Shown in pieces: positions 47,536 to 57,979 of a DNA stretch of 64,000 nt (within the stretch, counting starts at the first letter, position 1; the number at the start of each line of letters is the position of its first letter). The notes beneath the pieces are model-generated. The model was not told the origin of the DNA. It searched no databases and saw nothing but the letters and a program-made list of their open reading frames with translations. The position numbers were made by a program, and so were the translations under genes. This stretch comes from Leptospira ilyithenensis (GTDB lineage: Bacteria; Spirochaetota; Leptospiria; Leptospirales; Leptospiraceae): positions 269,607 to 333,606 of the forward strand of contig NZ_RQHV01000043.1 of the NCBI RefSeq assembly GCF_004771005.1. The letters run 5' to 3'.

Positions 47536-49392
47536 TTAATCTTCCACAATCTTAAAGACAACTCTTCTGTTCTGAGCCCGTCCCTCTTCCGTTTTGTTGT
47601 CAGTAACCGGAAGAGAGGATCCGAATCCTCTTGTAGTCAATCTTGCTTCATCCATCTTATGTTTAGACTTCAAATAATTGGCAACGGAAACCGCGCGTTC
47701 TACCGAAAGTTTTTTATTGGCTACTTCACCGCCCACATTGTCCGTGTGGCCTTCGATGACTACCTTCAACCTTTCGTTCTTTTTCAGCAAGTTGGCCAAA
47801 CGGTCCAGCTCCGGTTCTGATTCTTTAACAAGTTCCACGGATCGGAAAGCAAAAAACAGGTTGTTGAGGACGATTTCGTTTCCTTTTTTAATTTTTGGCA
47901 AAATCAAAAGAACCGTTTTCTCATGTTCTTCCTTTTCCTTTCCCACCAAATTTAGGTTTTGTGAAACGGGGAGGTATCCGTCTTTCTCCCCGTAAAATCC
48001 GTAATTTTCTTCGTAAGGAAGTACGATGGAAAATTCCCCCGTCTTGGGATCGGATATGGTAGAACCGATTCCTTTCTTTTTGGTAAGGGATTCGTAAGTG
48101 ACGGAAGCGCTCAAAGGTTTTCCTTCTTCATCCACAACTTTTCCTTTGATCACAACCACAGGTTCCGGTTGAAAGGATTTTGGGATCGCAGCAAGATACA
48201 ATTCTCCATCCCGGGATACGTACGCCCAGTTTCCTACGGCAGGGATGGAGAAAAAGTTCACGCCACGCAAGTTAGGTGACAATTCCTGAGGTTCTGACCA
48301 AAGATTCCACTGATCGTTCAATCTTCGGGTAACAAAAATGGAAACACCTTCTTTTCTTCCGGAAGATGAAAAATACAATGTTTTGTCGTCAGGCCCTAAA
48401 AACGGCGCCATCTCTTCCTCGGCAGTATTGAGTGTCGGTCCTAAATTGATTCCTTCTTCAAAGACTCCCGTATCGGATTGAAAGGTAACATATAAATCCA
48501 GCTTTCCGTAATTTCTTTTTTGTTGCGCGGAGTAAACGATGGTTCTTCCCGTAGAAGAAAGCACAGAACCGCCAAACACTTGCTGGTTTGGATTTTCCGG
48601 TTTTCTATACCAATTATAAAAAGACGGAAAACTAATGGTGATCGGATTCGACCAACCTGTTTCCGTTTTATATGATTTATAAAGAGGTGCCCTGCTTTGA
48701 ATTTTTTCCGTACGTTCTCTGTATTCGTTTTCCAATTTTGCCAACCGGAAATGAAATTCTTTCGGGTTACTTGCCTCTCTGGAAGCCTCTTGCGATTTGA
48801 GAAGCATTTCTCTTTTCAGATTCTCCAACATTTCCTCTTCGCCGAAATTTCCGAAGACAAACAATTCGTTTCCTCCGGGCAAAGCCGAAATCACCGCTGA
48901 CGGCAAACGGTTGTTTAATGGTGTAGCCATTTGTTCGCCTGCCATCCAAAATCCGTATTGGTCTCGTTTGGCGGCCCATATCTTTTGAGTGGATCTTGCC
49001 CCTTCCCGGATGAGCGCAGTCCAAAACAAAACCTTACCGTCAGGAGTACACTGCGGGTTAAAGGAAAAATGCCCGCCTGTTACATAACGGGGGATCTTTT
49101 TTAAAGTCCAATCGGGAACTTTGGAAGTTTCCAAAGGATCGATTTCATAACGGATGGGGGAACAAGCCTCTCCGTTCACATCGCACAGGATTCGGATTTT
49201 CTTTCCGGTTAAGAGTGCGAGCTCCTCCTGCAAGGGACTCGGCTGAAGTCTGAGGATTTGTTTTTCCAGCTTCAGCAAATGGCCAGTGTTGATCACTTCT
49301 CCAAACAGCACTTGCATACCGTTTTGAGTGCTTTGAGAGCTAATGAGCCCTCCCCCGAGGACAAAAAGTAGAATGATTACAATCCTGACCAT
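47536..49392 (-). CDS. OmpA-family protein with PD40-like repeats
   Basis: The ATG at 49392 gives a 618-aa product that begins with a signal peptide (MVRIVIILLFVLGGGLIS); nine upstream codons in frame are less likely. The middle has PD40/TolB-like propeller strands (FLGPDDKTLYFSSSG, YVSRDGELYLAAIP) and a CarboxypepD_reg-like segment (KGKVVDEEGKPLSASVTYES). The C-terminal OmpA domain, with VIEGHTDNVGGEVANKKLS and the final GRAQNRRVVFKI, should bind peptidoglycan. It is the first gene of a three-gene operon. Confidence 0.85.
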   Translation of the reverse strand: MVRIVIILLFVLGGGLISSQSTQNGMQVLFGEVINTGHLLKLEKQILRLQPSPLQEELALLTGKKIRILCDVNGEACSPIRYEIDPLETSKVPDWTLKKIPRYVTGGHFSFNPQCTPDGKVLFWTALIREGARSTQKIWAAKRDQYGFWMAGEQMATPLNNRLPSAVISALPGGNELFVFGNFGEEEMLENLKREMLLKSQEASREASNPKEFHFRLAKLENEYRERTEKIQSRAPLYKSYKTETGWSNPITISFPSFYNWYRKPENPNQQVFGGSVLSSTGRTIVYSAQQKRNYGKLDLYVTFQSDTGVFEEGINLGPTLNTAEEEMAPFLGPDDKTLYFSSSGRKEGVSIFVTRRLNDQWNLWSEPQELSPNLRGVNFFSIPAVGNWAYVSRDGELYLAAIPKSFQPEPVVVIKGKVVDEEGKPLSASVTYESLTKKKGIGSTISDPKTGEFSIVLPYEENYGFYGEKDGYLPVSQNLNLVGKEKEEHEKTVLLILPKIKKGNEIVLNNLFFAFRSVELVKESEPELDRLANLLKKNERLKVVIEGHTDNVGGEVANKKLSVERAVSVANYLKSKHKMDEARLTTRGFGSSLPVTDNKTEEGRAQNRRVVFKIVED

Positions 49393-49443
49393 ATCATACG
49401 AAATGTCGGTTGAAAACACAGTTTCCCTTAGAAAATTGGCAGT

Positions 49444-51084
<1,641 letters not shown>

Positions 51085-51147
51085 AAGTTTCGGTCTGAAT
51101 ACAACCAACCGCTTCTTTCTTGATTTCATTTTCTATTTTTGAAATCT

Positions 51148-51310
51148 ATGAACTTACGAATCGGAAATTACTTAGAAGCAAGAAAACATTCCCCACTCAT
51201 TGCAAAATGGTACAGACAGGAATGGAATCCAATCGGTTTCCCTCGCCAATTTAGGTTTTTCTGTAAAGGCGATCGACTTCAACAAACTCCCCGAACAATC
51301 CGTTTTTACT
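51148..51310 (+). pseudogene. Decayed SAM-methyltransferase fragment
   Basis: The ATG at 51148 opens MNLRIGNYLEARKHSPLIAK and a WYRQEW segment resembling the start of TehB-type methyltransferases. The expected DxGCGxGRN motif is missing. About 50 bases later, in the next frame, SVSLANLGFSVKAIDFNKLP matches the following strand (LAxLGFxVxAxDxN). The frame then runs into the antisense of the convergent amidohydrolase gene. This indicates a deletion plus frameshift. The whole call is by eye. Confidence 0.35.
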
Positions 51311-52136
51311 AAATCCCGAACACCCTTTGTGCATTCGTATATAGAAACCGTTTCAAAGAAGGCAAAGGTAAATCCAATTCCATAGCCTGATCTGTGCATT
51401 TTTTAAAATCTAAATGAGGAAAATTGGTTCCGAAGAGTATTTTACTTCTCCCCGATGTTCTCATATAATCGAGCAACTGTTTCGGATAATAGGAAGGCAG
51501 ATATGCCGATGTATCGATATAAACATTTTCATGTTTCATACAAAGGCCTATCATCTCATCCGTCCAGGGATAACCGATATGACCTCCCACGATCTTCAGT
51601 TCGGGAAAGGTCAACGCAACTTCATCCAGATAAGGCACAGGCCTTCCCAGTTCGGAAGGCATCAACGGTCCGGTTTGCCCCACTTGAGTGCAGAAAGGTA
51701 TCCCTAACTCAATACATTCCACGTACAGAGGATAATACAGTTTATGATTTGGGGGAAGATTCCAAAGCCAAGGCAAAACAAACAATGCTTTGAAGCCGTA
51801 TTCTTTTACAGCGTGCCGGAGTTCTTTCACTGCCTCTACAGGCTTTGAGAGATCGACCGTCGCCACACCTACAAAACGATCCGGATAACGACTTGTAAAT
51901 TCAAACACCTGTTCGTTGGTACAAACCCAACCTTCCGGTCTGCACCAGGCGCGCAAAAGGATTTTTTCAATCCCCGCCTGATCCAAAAGAGCGATAGTCT
52001 GTTCTACAGTGAGATTTTTTTCGGAATAACCTCCGGAGCCGGATCGTTTGAACAAAGAAGCGACTTCAGGCATCTTTTCATACATGGAGACAAGTGCCCT
52101 TTGGGTCCAGACATCAATGATAGGAGGTTTTTCCAT
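51309..52136 (-). CDS. Amidohydrolase-2 family protein lacking the HxH motif
   Basis: This is a 275-aa TIM-barrel protein of the amidohydrolase/decarboxylase group. It begins with PIIDVWTQRAL, where classical members have DxHxH, so the first metal-binding pair is absent. Later blocks are typical: FVGVATVDLS, ALFVLPWLWNLPP, IVGGHIGYPWTDEM, NVYIDTSAYLP, and ILFGTNFPHLDF with the final Asp/Asn. Enzymes of this subgroup with DxWxQ starts are known by annotation but poorly characterised. Its 3' end overlaps the methyltransferase remnant. Confidence 0.82.
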   Translation of the reverse strand: MEKPPIIDVWTQRALVSMYEKMPEVASLFKRSGSGGYSEKNLTVEQTIALLDQAGIEKILLRAWCRPEGWVCTNEQVFEFTSRYPDRFVGVATVDLSKPVEAVKELRHAVKEYGFKALFVLPWLWNLPPNHKLYYPLYVECIELGIPFCTQVGQTGPLMPSELGRPVPYLDEVALTFPELKIVGGHIGYPWTDEMIGLCMKHENVYIDTSAYLPSYYPKQLLDYMRTSGRSKILFGTNFPHLDFKKCTDQAMELDLPLPSLKRFLYTNAQRVFGI

Positions 52137-52261
52137 TTTGATTCTCCTTCCTTAACAATCAAAAAAACTTAGTTTAAAAAATGCAAGATTTATTAGATGT
52201 CTAACCATATGGAAGCTTGAGGAAAAATATAAAATACCAAATAAACAAAAGTTAGAGCCAA

Positions 52262-52876
52262 CTAGCTCAATCTATATTGCAAATTGGTTTTTACGGTAGG
52301 CCATTCCGTTTCGATGATACTATAAACTACGGTGTCTCTTATGGTTCCATTCGGCATAATGCGATGGTTGCGCAAAATTCCGTCTTCTTTGGCACCTAGT
52401 TTTTGAATCGCTTTTCTGGACTCAACATTGAATATATGAGTTCGAAGTTCGACGGCAATACATTTCAAATTTTCAAAAGCATGATCTAACAACAGTAACT
52501 TGCATTCGGTATTCACCTCCGTTTTTTGCGCTGATTTGGAATACCATGTGTGACCGATTTCCAACCGTCTCACGTCTTTTTCAATATTCATAAACCGGGT
52601 AGATCCCACAAATTTTCCATCCGACTTTCTTTTCACTACAAAAGGAAGAGAAACTCCTTCGTATTCCTCCTCGTTTGCCTTTTCAATCCACTTTCCCATG
52701 TTAGCTGGAGTTGGAACGGAAGTGAACCATAACTCCCATAATTTTCCATCGGCGACAGCCTCTTCCAGGAAGGTAGTATGTTCTTTTCTTAACGGATGTA
52801 ATTCTACGTATTTTCCTATGAGTGTGACAGGCGCTGGCGGGTAAGGTGCATTCATATGGGTGGAAATCCTACCCAT
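52262..52876 (-). CDS. GNAT family N-acetyltransferase (RimJ/RimL-like)
   Basis: This 204-aa protein has the Acetyltransf_3 order: VELHPLRKEHTTFLEEAV at the start, GSTRFMNIEKDVRRLEIGHT in the middle, and the AVELRTHIFNVESRKAIQKL helix with GAKEDGILRNHR at the end. It transfers acetyl from acetyl-CoA to an amine. Target unknown. It is on the same strand as the HtrA-like gene, 15 bases downstream of it, and 125 bases upstream of the amidohydrolase. Confidence 0.87.
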   Translation of the reverse strand: MGRISTHMNAPYPPAPVTLIGKYVELHPLRKEHTTFLEEAVADGKLWELWFTSVPTPANMGKWIEKANEEEYEGVSLPFVVKRKSDGKFVGSTRFMNIEKDVRRLEIGHTWYSKSAQKTEVNTECKLLLLDHAFENLKCIAVELRTHIFNVESRKAIQKLGAKEDGILRNHRIMPNGTIRDTVVYSIIETEWPTVKTNLQYRLS

Positions 52877-52891
52877 ATACTAAACGATATT

Positions 52892-53833
52892 TTATCCGTT
52901 TGCGAGAAGTTTTAACTTTTCGATCGGAGTGATATTCAAAATCACCTTTTGATTTTTCCTCAAAATGGTTATGCTCTGAATGCTTCCTATCTTTTCTTTC
53001 GTAAGAATACGGAAAAGATCATCTGAAGACTCCACCGGATCTCCATTGAAACCCAAAATAGAATCCCCATCCCTTAAACCGGCGCGAGCCGCAGGGCTAT
53101 TCGGTTCTACGGAAACAACAAACAATGCCTTGCGATTTCGGATCTCATTGTACTGCATCACCTTCGGATTCAATTCTATTACTTGAGACATGATTCCCAG
53201 ATAAGCCCGCTTCACCTTTCCCGTTTGAATCAGTTCCAACGCAATTTCTTTCGCAGTATTGATTCCGATGGCAAAACAAAGTCCCTGCGCTCCGAGGATT
53301 GTCGCGGTATTTACTCCCACAACTTTGCCTTCCGAATCAATGAGCGGGCCACCGGAATTGCCCGGATTCAAAGGAGCATCCGTTTGAATGATATGGTCGA
53401 GCAATCTTCCCGACTGAGTACGAAGTGTCCTACCCATAGCGCTGATGATCCCATGAGTCACAGTGTGTTGGAATCCATGCGGGTTGCCAATAGCGATGAC
53501 CAATTGCCCGATCTCCAGTTCACTGGAATCTCCCAGAGAAACAGTTTGAAAATCGGAAGCGAATGTTTTTAAAACAGCCAAGTCTGTATCTGGGTCTTCC
53601 CCCACAAGCACCGCTTCGGATTGTGAACCGTCATACAAAGTGGTTTTGAATTGTTGGCCGCCTTGCACCACATGACTGTTGGTAAATAAATATCCGTCTG
53701 AAGAAAACAAAAAACCGGAACCTGATCCGCCTACTCCGGATTTTCCATTTTGATTTTTAATCGTATCGATTTTTACTACGGAAGATTTGGCCCGGTTGAC
53801 AGCTTGGATTATGATTTTTGAAAACTCATCCAC
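52892..53833 (-). CDS. HtrA/DegP-like serine protease with one PDZ domain, no signal peptide
   Basis: This is a 313-aa trypsin-fold protease. The catalytic triad is His54 (TNSHVV), Asp84 (DTDLAVLK) and Ser160 (NPGNSGGPL). A PDZ domain (about 220-305: VEPNSPAARAGLRDGDSILG) follows. The protein begins MDEFSKIIIQAVNRAKSSVV without a signal peptide or membrane helix, unlike most HtrA proteins, so a cytoplasmic location is suggested. It may use a partner for export. Confidence 0.9.
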   Translation of the reverse strand: MDEFSKIIIQAVNRAKSSVVKIDTIKNQNGKSGVGGSGSGFLFSSDGYLFTNSHVVQGGQQFKTTLYDGSQSEAVLVGEDPDTDLAVLKTFASDFQTVSLGDSSELEIGQLVIAIGNPHGFQHTVTHGIISAMGRTLRTQSGRLLDHIIQTDAPLNPGNSGGPLIDSEGKVVGVNTATILGAQGLCFAIGINTAKEIALELIQTGKVKRAYLGIMSQVIELNPKVMQYNEIRNRKALFVVSVEPNSPAARAGLRDGDSILGFNGDPVESSDDLFRILTKEKIGSIQSITILRKNQKVILNITPIEKLKLLANG

Positions 53834-53948
53834 TTTGAGACATTCCTTAAGAAATACTTTCTTAAAGATTTAGACAGAGGATTTCAAAGGATTAGGTCAA
53901 AAAAGAAAAACCAAGATCGAAAATACCGTACTACCCTCGGGTTCGTAT

Positions 53949-54548
53949 TTAAGGGACTTTAGCGGAAAGCCAATCTAAGAATTTCCCCATGGCGACTGCC
54001 CTGTGAGAAACTTTGTTTTTTTCTTCTTCGGGAACTTCTGAAAATCGTTTTAGAAAAGGGGGGTAATAAAAAACAGGATCGTATCCGAATCCGTATTTGC
54101 CTATCGAATCATAATCATTTGCGATTTCACCAAACACTTGTCCCTCGAATGAAACTTCTTCCTTTTCGGATGAATAAGCAATCACACAAGTATAATTTGC
54201 CTTTCTGTTTTGGTTTTCACCGAGTTCTGATAACAATCGGATCGCCCTATCTTTATCATTCAAACCATCCCCACCGTAACGAGCTGAAAAAACTCCCGGT
54301 CTGCCGTTGAGGGCATCCACACAAATTCCCGAATCATCGGCAAACGCAGGTAATCCGGTCAACTTGAATAGCTCTTTGGATTTGATAAAAGCATTTCCTA
54401 CAAAACTGGATTCTGTTTCTTCGGGAGCAAAAGGGATGGATAAATCTTTCGGGGTTACTACTTGAAAGCCAAGAGGTTCGAGAAGCAGTCTCATCTCTTT
54501 GATTTTATGAGTGCTGCCCGAAGCAAAGGCGATTTGTTTGGTTGTCAT
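53949..54548 (-). CDS. rdgB: XTP/dITP diphosphatase (RdgB/HAM1)
   Basis: This is a 199-aa nucleotide-cleansing enzyme that hydrolyses deaminated purine triphosphates to monophosphates. It shows the substrate-binding FASGSTHKIKEMRLLL start, DDSGICVDALNGRPGVFSAR with the catalytic Asp, the GEIA segment, GFGYDPVF, and SHRAVAM at the end. Length is normal. It starts a cluster with the STAS gene 15 bases upstream and the ComF gene before that. Confidence 0.95.
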   Translation of the reverse strand: MTTKQIAFASGSTHKIKEMRLLLEPLGFQVVTPKDLSIPFAPEETESSFVGNAFIKSKELFKLTGLPAFADDSGICVDALNGRPGVFSARYGGDGLNDKDRAIRLLSELGENQNRKANYTCVIAYSSEKEEVSFEGQVFGEIANDYDSIGKYGFGYDPVFYYPPFLKRFSEVPEEEKNKVSHRAVAMGKFLDWLSAKVP

Positions 54549-54563
54549 TTGAAAAAGAAGAAA

Positions 54564-54917
54564 CTAGTCTTCTGCGTCTAATTGGAAACCTTCCAATGCG
54601 GAAGATAAATCCGGGAAAATTTCGAACACCTTGTCCAACATAGTGATTTCAAATAATTGAATGAGATCTTCATCTACAACGATGACTTTGATGTCACCAT
54701 TCATCGGCTTTAGTTTTCTTTTTGTAGCAACAAAAATACCGAGAGCCGTAGAACAGATATGATGAACCTTTGTTAGATCAAGAATAATCTTTTTCACAGA
54801 GGTCTGAGTGAGTTTGGACAATTCTTTTTCAATTTCGTCCGAATCCACTTTTAGAATGGCACCTGCAAACTTGATGATTCTTACGTCATCCTTGACTTGA
54901 ATATCCATCGAATTCAA
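54564..54917 (-). CDS. STAS-domain anti-sigma factor antagonist
   Basis: This is a 117-aa single STAS domain similar to SpoIIAA/RsbV. The conserved phosphorylation region reads VHHICSTALGIFVATKRKLK, with Ser in the DSxGL position (CSTALG). The phosphorylated Ser/Thr would act as a switch controlled by kinase and SpoIIE-type phosphatases, like the phosphatase domain in this window; that link is inference. It overlaps the ComF gene by 4 bases. Confidence 0.87.
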   Translation of the reverse strand: MNSMDIQVKDDVRIIKFAGAILKVDSDEIEKELSKLTQTSVKKIILDLTKVHHICSTALGIFVATKRKLKPMNGDIKVIVVDEDLIQLFEITMLDKVFEIFPDLSSALEGFQLDAED

Positions 54918-55627
54918 TCACCCTCTTTGTTTAATAATACCATACAAGTTACTTTTCTTGCACCGGCTGCTATATACATTTTGGATACTTCATTCAAAGA
55001 AGCACCCGTAGTGAATATATCATCTATGATCAAGATATGAAAACCTTTCCATATTCTATCACTTTTTGAAAAAACAAATGCCTTTTTTGCATGAAAAAAC
55101 CTTTCCTGGAACATTTTTCCCGATTGTTTGTCTTTTGAGACTTTTTTGACTCCGGGCAAAATAGGAATCTTCCACTTTTTGGAAAGTCTCTTCCCCAATT
55201 GCCTGGCGGGATGGAAAAAACGCCCTCTTTCCCTATCTATTGACGGCAAAAATACGATACAATCCGGTCTGTCTTGGATTTTTATGAACTTTCTCTTTCG
55301 AAAATCCAAGGCAAAGTAATTCTGTAAGATTTTTTCATTTTTAAATTTGCAAGTTTGGAAGATCTGTCTCTCCCAAGACATCCTGGATCGCAAAGAATAT
55401 ATGGCAGAAAAAAACACAAACCGAGAGTTGCAATACTCACAAACCCAATTTCCTTCCAAAGGAGAAGAACAAACAGAACAAGTATGTTCTAAGATTTTAG
55501 AATTTTGGACTTTCCTTCGGGAACGAACGCAATGAATGCAAATCCCGATTCGGTTGGAAAAAGAATCCAATCTGCCGCAGGCAGTACAGGGATGAGAATA
55601 GAAAAAACGAATGATTTGAGAAAACAT
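54914..55627 (-). CDS. ComF family phosphoribosyltransferase-like protein
   Basis: This is a 237-aa protein. The N-terminal zinc-finger part has CxxC pairs (CTACGRL, CIHCVR, CSVCSSPL, CEYCNSR). The C-terminal PRT domain has the PRPP loop in ILIIDDIFTTGASLNEV. ComF proteins are linked to DNA uptake or to nucleotide and DNA repair; the biochemical role is not established. It overlaps the STAS gene at the end, so both are co-transcribed. Confidence 0.88.
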   Translation of the reverse strand: MFSQIIRFFYSHPCTACGRLDSFSNRIGICIHCVRSRRKVQNSKILEHTCSVCSSPLEGNWVCEYCNSRFVFFSAIYSLRSRMSWERQIFQTCKFKNEKILQNYFALDFRKRKFIKIQDRPDCIVFLPSIDRERGRFFHPARQLGKRLSKKWKIPILPGVKKVSKDKQSGKMFQERFFHAKKAFVFSKSDRIWKGFHILIIDDIFTTGASLNEVSKMYIAAGARKVTCMVLLNKEGD

Positions 55628-55688
55628 AATATCTCCTCAAACCAAGGTTCGGAACCAAGCTGGTTGGTTCCGAATATTTTAGAAAAGT

Positions 55689-56738
55689 TTATTTTTCCGG
55701 GGTAGTAGCCGCAGGTGTTGTCGCTGCAGGAGCGTCAGTTGCAGTCGTTTTTTGGATCACGGAAGAAGGAGGAGTCAAGTCAACAAAGAAGGATACTTCT
55801 ACAATTGCAGATTCATTTCCTACGTTATCGATCGCTTTCGCTTGAATTTTGTGTTCACCTTGTGTTTCCACAACGATTCCTTCCACATAAGGACGAAATT
55901 CAGCCTCTGCATCCAATTTCACTAGAACCTTTTTCAAACCGGATTCTTTATCTACCGCGTTCACATGGAAAACATTTCCGCGCTTAGCGTAAGGTTTGCC
56001 GGAGATGTCAACAAGAGGAAGAGAAGGAACGATTTCCACAGTAGGTTTCACATCATCAACAGTAATTACAACGGAAGCTTCAGGAGAAGAATTTCCGGCT
56101 TTGTCACTTGCGCTGTATTTGATTGTGTTGGCACCTGCAGTTTCTAACTTGAGTGGGCTGGAGTAAGGTTTTGCAGATTCGTTATTGATTGCGTATAGTA
56201 CAGTTTGTACACCTACTTTGTCTTCCGCCACAACAGTATAACTATTGTTTTTTGAAGCAAAAGGTACACCATTCAATACGAAAAAAGGTTCCGCAGGTTG
56301 AAGAGTCACTTTAGGAGCCGTATTGTCCACTGTTACGTTTAAAATTTTAGGAGCTTCTACGTTGCCGGCTTTGTCTACCGATCTGTATTGGATTTCAGTA
56401 ACACCTTCTTCAGCAAGACGAATAGGAGCTGTGAAACGTCGGTAATCCCCGGCTTTCGTTTTCCATTCAATATAATCTACTGTTGAAGAATCATCTTTTG
56501 CTTCGAGAGTAAAAGCAGTTTTGCTATTAATGAAAAGTGTTTCTTTAGATAGAGCATCCATTACCGCATCTGTAGCCGTTTTTTGAGCAGTTGATGAAGT
56601 AGTGTCAGCTTCCGACTCCGCCGCTTCTACCGCTTCGCTTTTTGTGGAAGTATTTGCTTTTGGATCAGCTACCTGAGCTGAGATTTGGCCTGCTAAAAAT
56701 ATAGTTGTAATGGCCAATAAGAACTTGTGCGCCTGCAT
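55689..56738 (-). CDS. Exported protein with OmpL47-type repeats
   Basis: This is a 349-aa protein with a signal peptide (FLLAITTIFLAGQISAQ). An Ala/Glu/Ser-rich linker leads to three or four Ig-like repeats of about 90 residues that follow the pattern YRSVDKAGNVEAPK-x-x-VTVDNTAP. This is the OmpL47-type beta-sandwich repeat (also called bacterial Ig-like). A Thr/Ala/Pro-rich tail ends the chain. Surface or periplasmic location is likely; binding function is not shown. Confidence 0.85.
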   Translation of the reverse strand: MQAHKFLLAITTIFLAGQISAQVADPKANTSTKSEAVEAAESEADTTSSTAQKTATDAVMDALSKETLFINSKTAFTLEAKDDSSTVDYIEWKTKAGDYRRFTAPIRLAEEGVTEIQYRSVDKAGNVEAPKILNVTVDNTAPKVTLQPAEPFFVLNGVPFASKNNSYTVVAEDKVGVQTVLYAINNESAKPYSSPLKLETAGANTIKYSASDKAGNSSPEASVVITVDDVKPTVEIVPSLPLVDISGKPYAKRGNVFHVNAVDKESGLKKVLVKLDAEAEFRPYVEGIVVETQGEHKIQAKAIDNVGNESAIVEVSFFVDLTPPSSVIQKTTATDAPAATTPAATTPEK

Positions 56739-56803
56739 TCTTTAGTTTCTCCTTTTTTACCGATAAAACATATATATCCTCTTCTTTAGGAATTATTGTC
56801 AAC

Positions 56804-57439
56804 ATGATTGCATTCAGAATATTTACTTTCCTGAGCATTTTTCTATCGATTCTATCTATATTATATGCAGATGTTACGATCTGGAAGGAAATCCTTCTGG
56901 AAAATTTCGAATCCAACAATTACTCAAAATCTAATATTCGCACAAAATTAGAAAAAGATACTCCACTTCCCGATATTTCTCTCTCCCAGAATTTCACGGC
57001 TCCCATACCCGGTTCCAAGCAGGCATTGGTGCTTCGGGTTCCGAAACTTTCCAATTTTCCTTTTTCCGTCTATTTTCCGGAACCCATTTTGCTGAAAGAT
57101 TTTGTAAAAGAGATCAGAATCCCGGTTTATTCCTCCCAATCGAACGGGAACCTAACACTCATAATAGAAAATCAGGATTTTGAAACCCGCCAAATCGCGA
57201 TTACCTCCTTAAATTACAAAGGGTGGAAAGATTGTGTCATTTCCTTTGCGAACCATATCGACCAAAACGATCGGATTTTTTTACAAGGCAGTTCTCTCAG
57301 AATGCTTGGCTTTTTCTACCTTCCCCATGAAAACAATTCCAATAGCCAAGAGGTTTTACTCGCAATAGACGATATAACTGCCATTGTGCGGGACAAATAC
57401 AGGGCCTTACGAAATAAAGAACTTCTCCTGGAAGACTGA
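56804..57439 (+). CDS. FlaA-like exported protein
   Basis: This is a 211-aa protein with a signal peptide (FRIFTFLSIFLSILSILYA). The mature part has the order of flagellar sheath protein FlaA: ILLENFES near the start, a stretch of beta strands with IRIPVYSSQSNGNLTLII, NYKGWKDCVISFANHI in the GWK position, and LLAIDDITAI near the end. It is shorter than FlaA1/FlaA2. It may be a minor sheath component or a paralogue. It is transcribed opposite to the OmpL47-type gene. Confidence 0.6.
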   Translation: MIAFRIFTFLSIFLSILSILYADVTIWKEILLENFESNNYSKSNIRTKLEKDTPLPDISLSQNFTAPIPGSKQALVLRVPKLSNFPFSVYFPEPILLKDFVKEIRIPVYSSQSNGNLTLIIENQDFETRQIAITSLNYKGWKDCVISFANHIDQNDRIFLQGSSLRMLGFFYLPHENNSNSQEVLLAIDDITAIVRDKYRALRNKELLLED

Positions 57440-57517
57440 GGATTTTGCCGGATTTCCGGGAACCTTGGCCCAAAAAAACTCTTTTCTTTCCAGACAAGCG
57501 AACAATCGTATCTTTAG

Positions 57518-57973
57518 ATGAATCTTGAACTTTCCCTCGAGCAATACGAGACTCTCCTCAAATTAGTATATATGGGGGATTGGGTCATTTCTACTTTGCA
57601 AGCCAAAGAAAGAGCGGAAGATGATTCGGATAATGATTCCCGTTTCGCAGAAGTTGTACGCCATGTTTTCAACCAGGCGGAATCCATCGGCCTTGGCAAT
57701 ATTGTTCAGATTGACCAGAACAATGGAGAACCCTACCTCACCCGTGAATTCGAAGAAGAAAGCGGACTAGTCGATATTTTAGAAGATTATGAAGACGAAG
57801 TTTTCTGGCAGGCACTCATTGAGCGCCTTGCCCATAGGGATTTTTTGCGTCATTTCGGAGAGTCTTCCATTTCAGAGATGGCGATCGAAGAAAGAATCGA
57901 AAAGGAAACTCCTTTTCATGACAAATGGGCGAATGAATTTCACGAAAACGGAATTGAAAGTCTCAAAACGTAA
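57518..57973 (+). CDS. Conserved-type hypothetical protein, acidic
   Basis: This is a 151-aa soluble, acidic protein with mostly helical content (LSLEQYETLLKLVYMGDWVI, FWQALIERLAHRDFLRHFGE). No membrane segment and no recognised domain. The gene has a normal ATG and codon pattern, and sits 78 bases downstream of the FlaA-like gene in the same direction. It converges with the 517-aa gene, ending 6 bases from its stop. Confidence 0.65.
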   Translation: MNLELSLEQYETLLKLVYMGDWVISTLQAKERAEDDSDNDSRFAEVVRHVFNQAESIGLGNIVQIDQNNGEPYLTREFEEESGLVDILEDYEDEVFWQALIERLAHRDFLRHFGESSISEMAIEERIEKETPFHDKWANEFHENGIESLKT

Positions 57974-57979
57974 ATCCTT

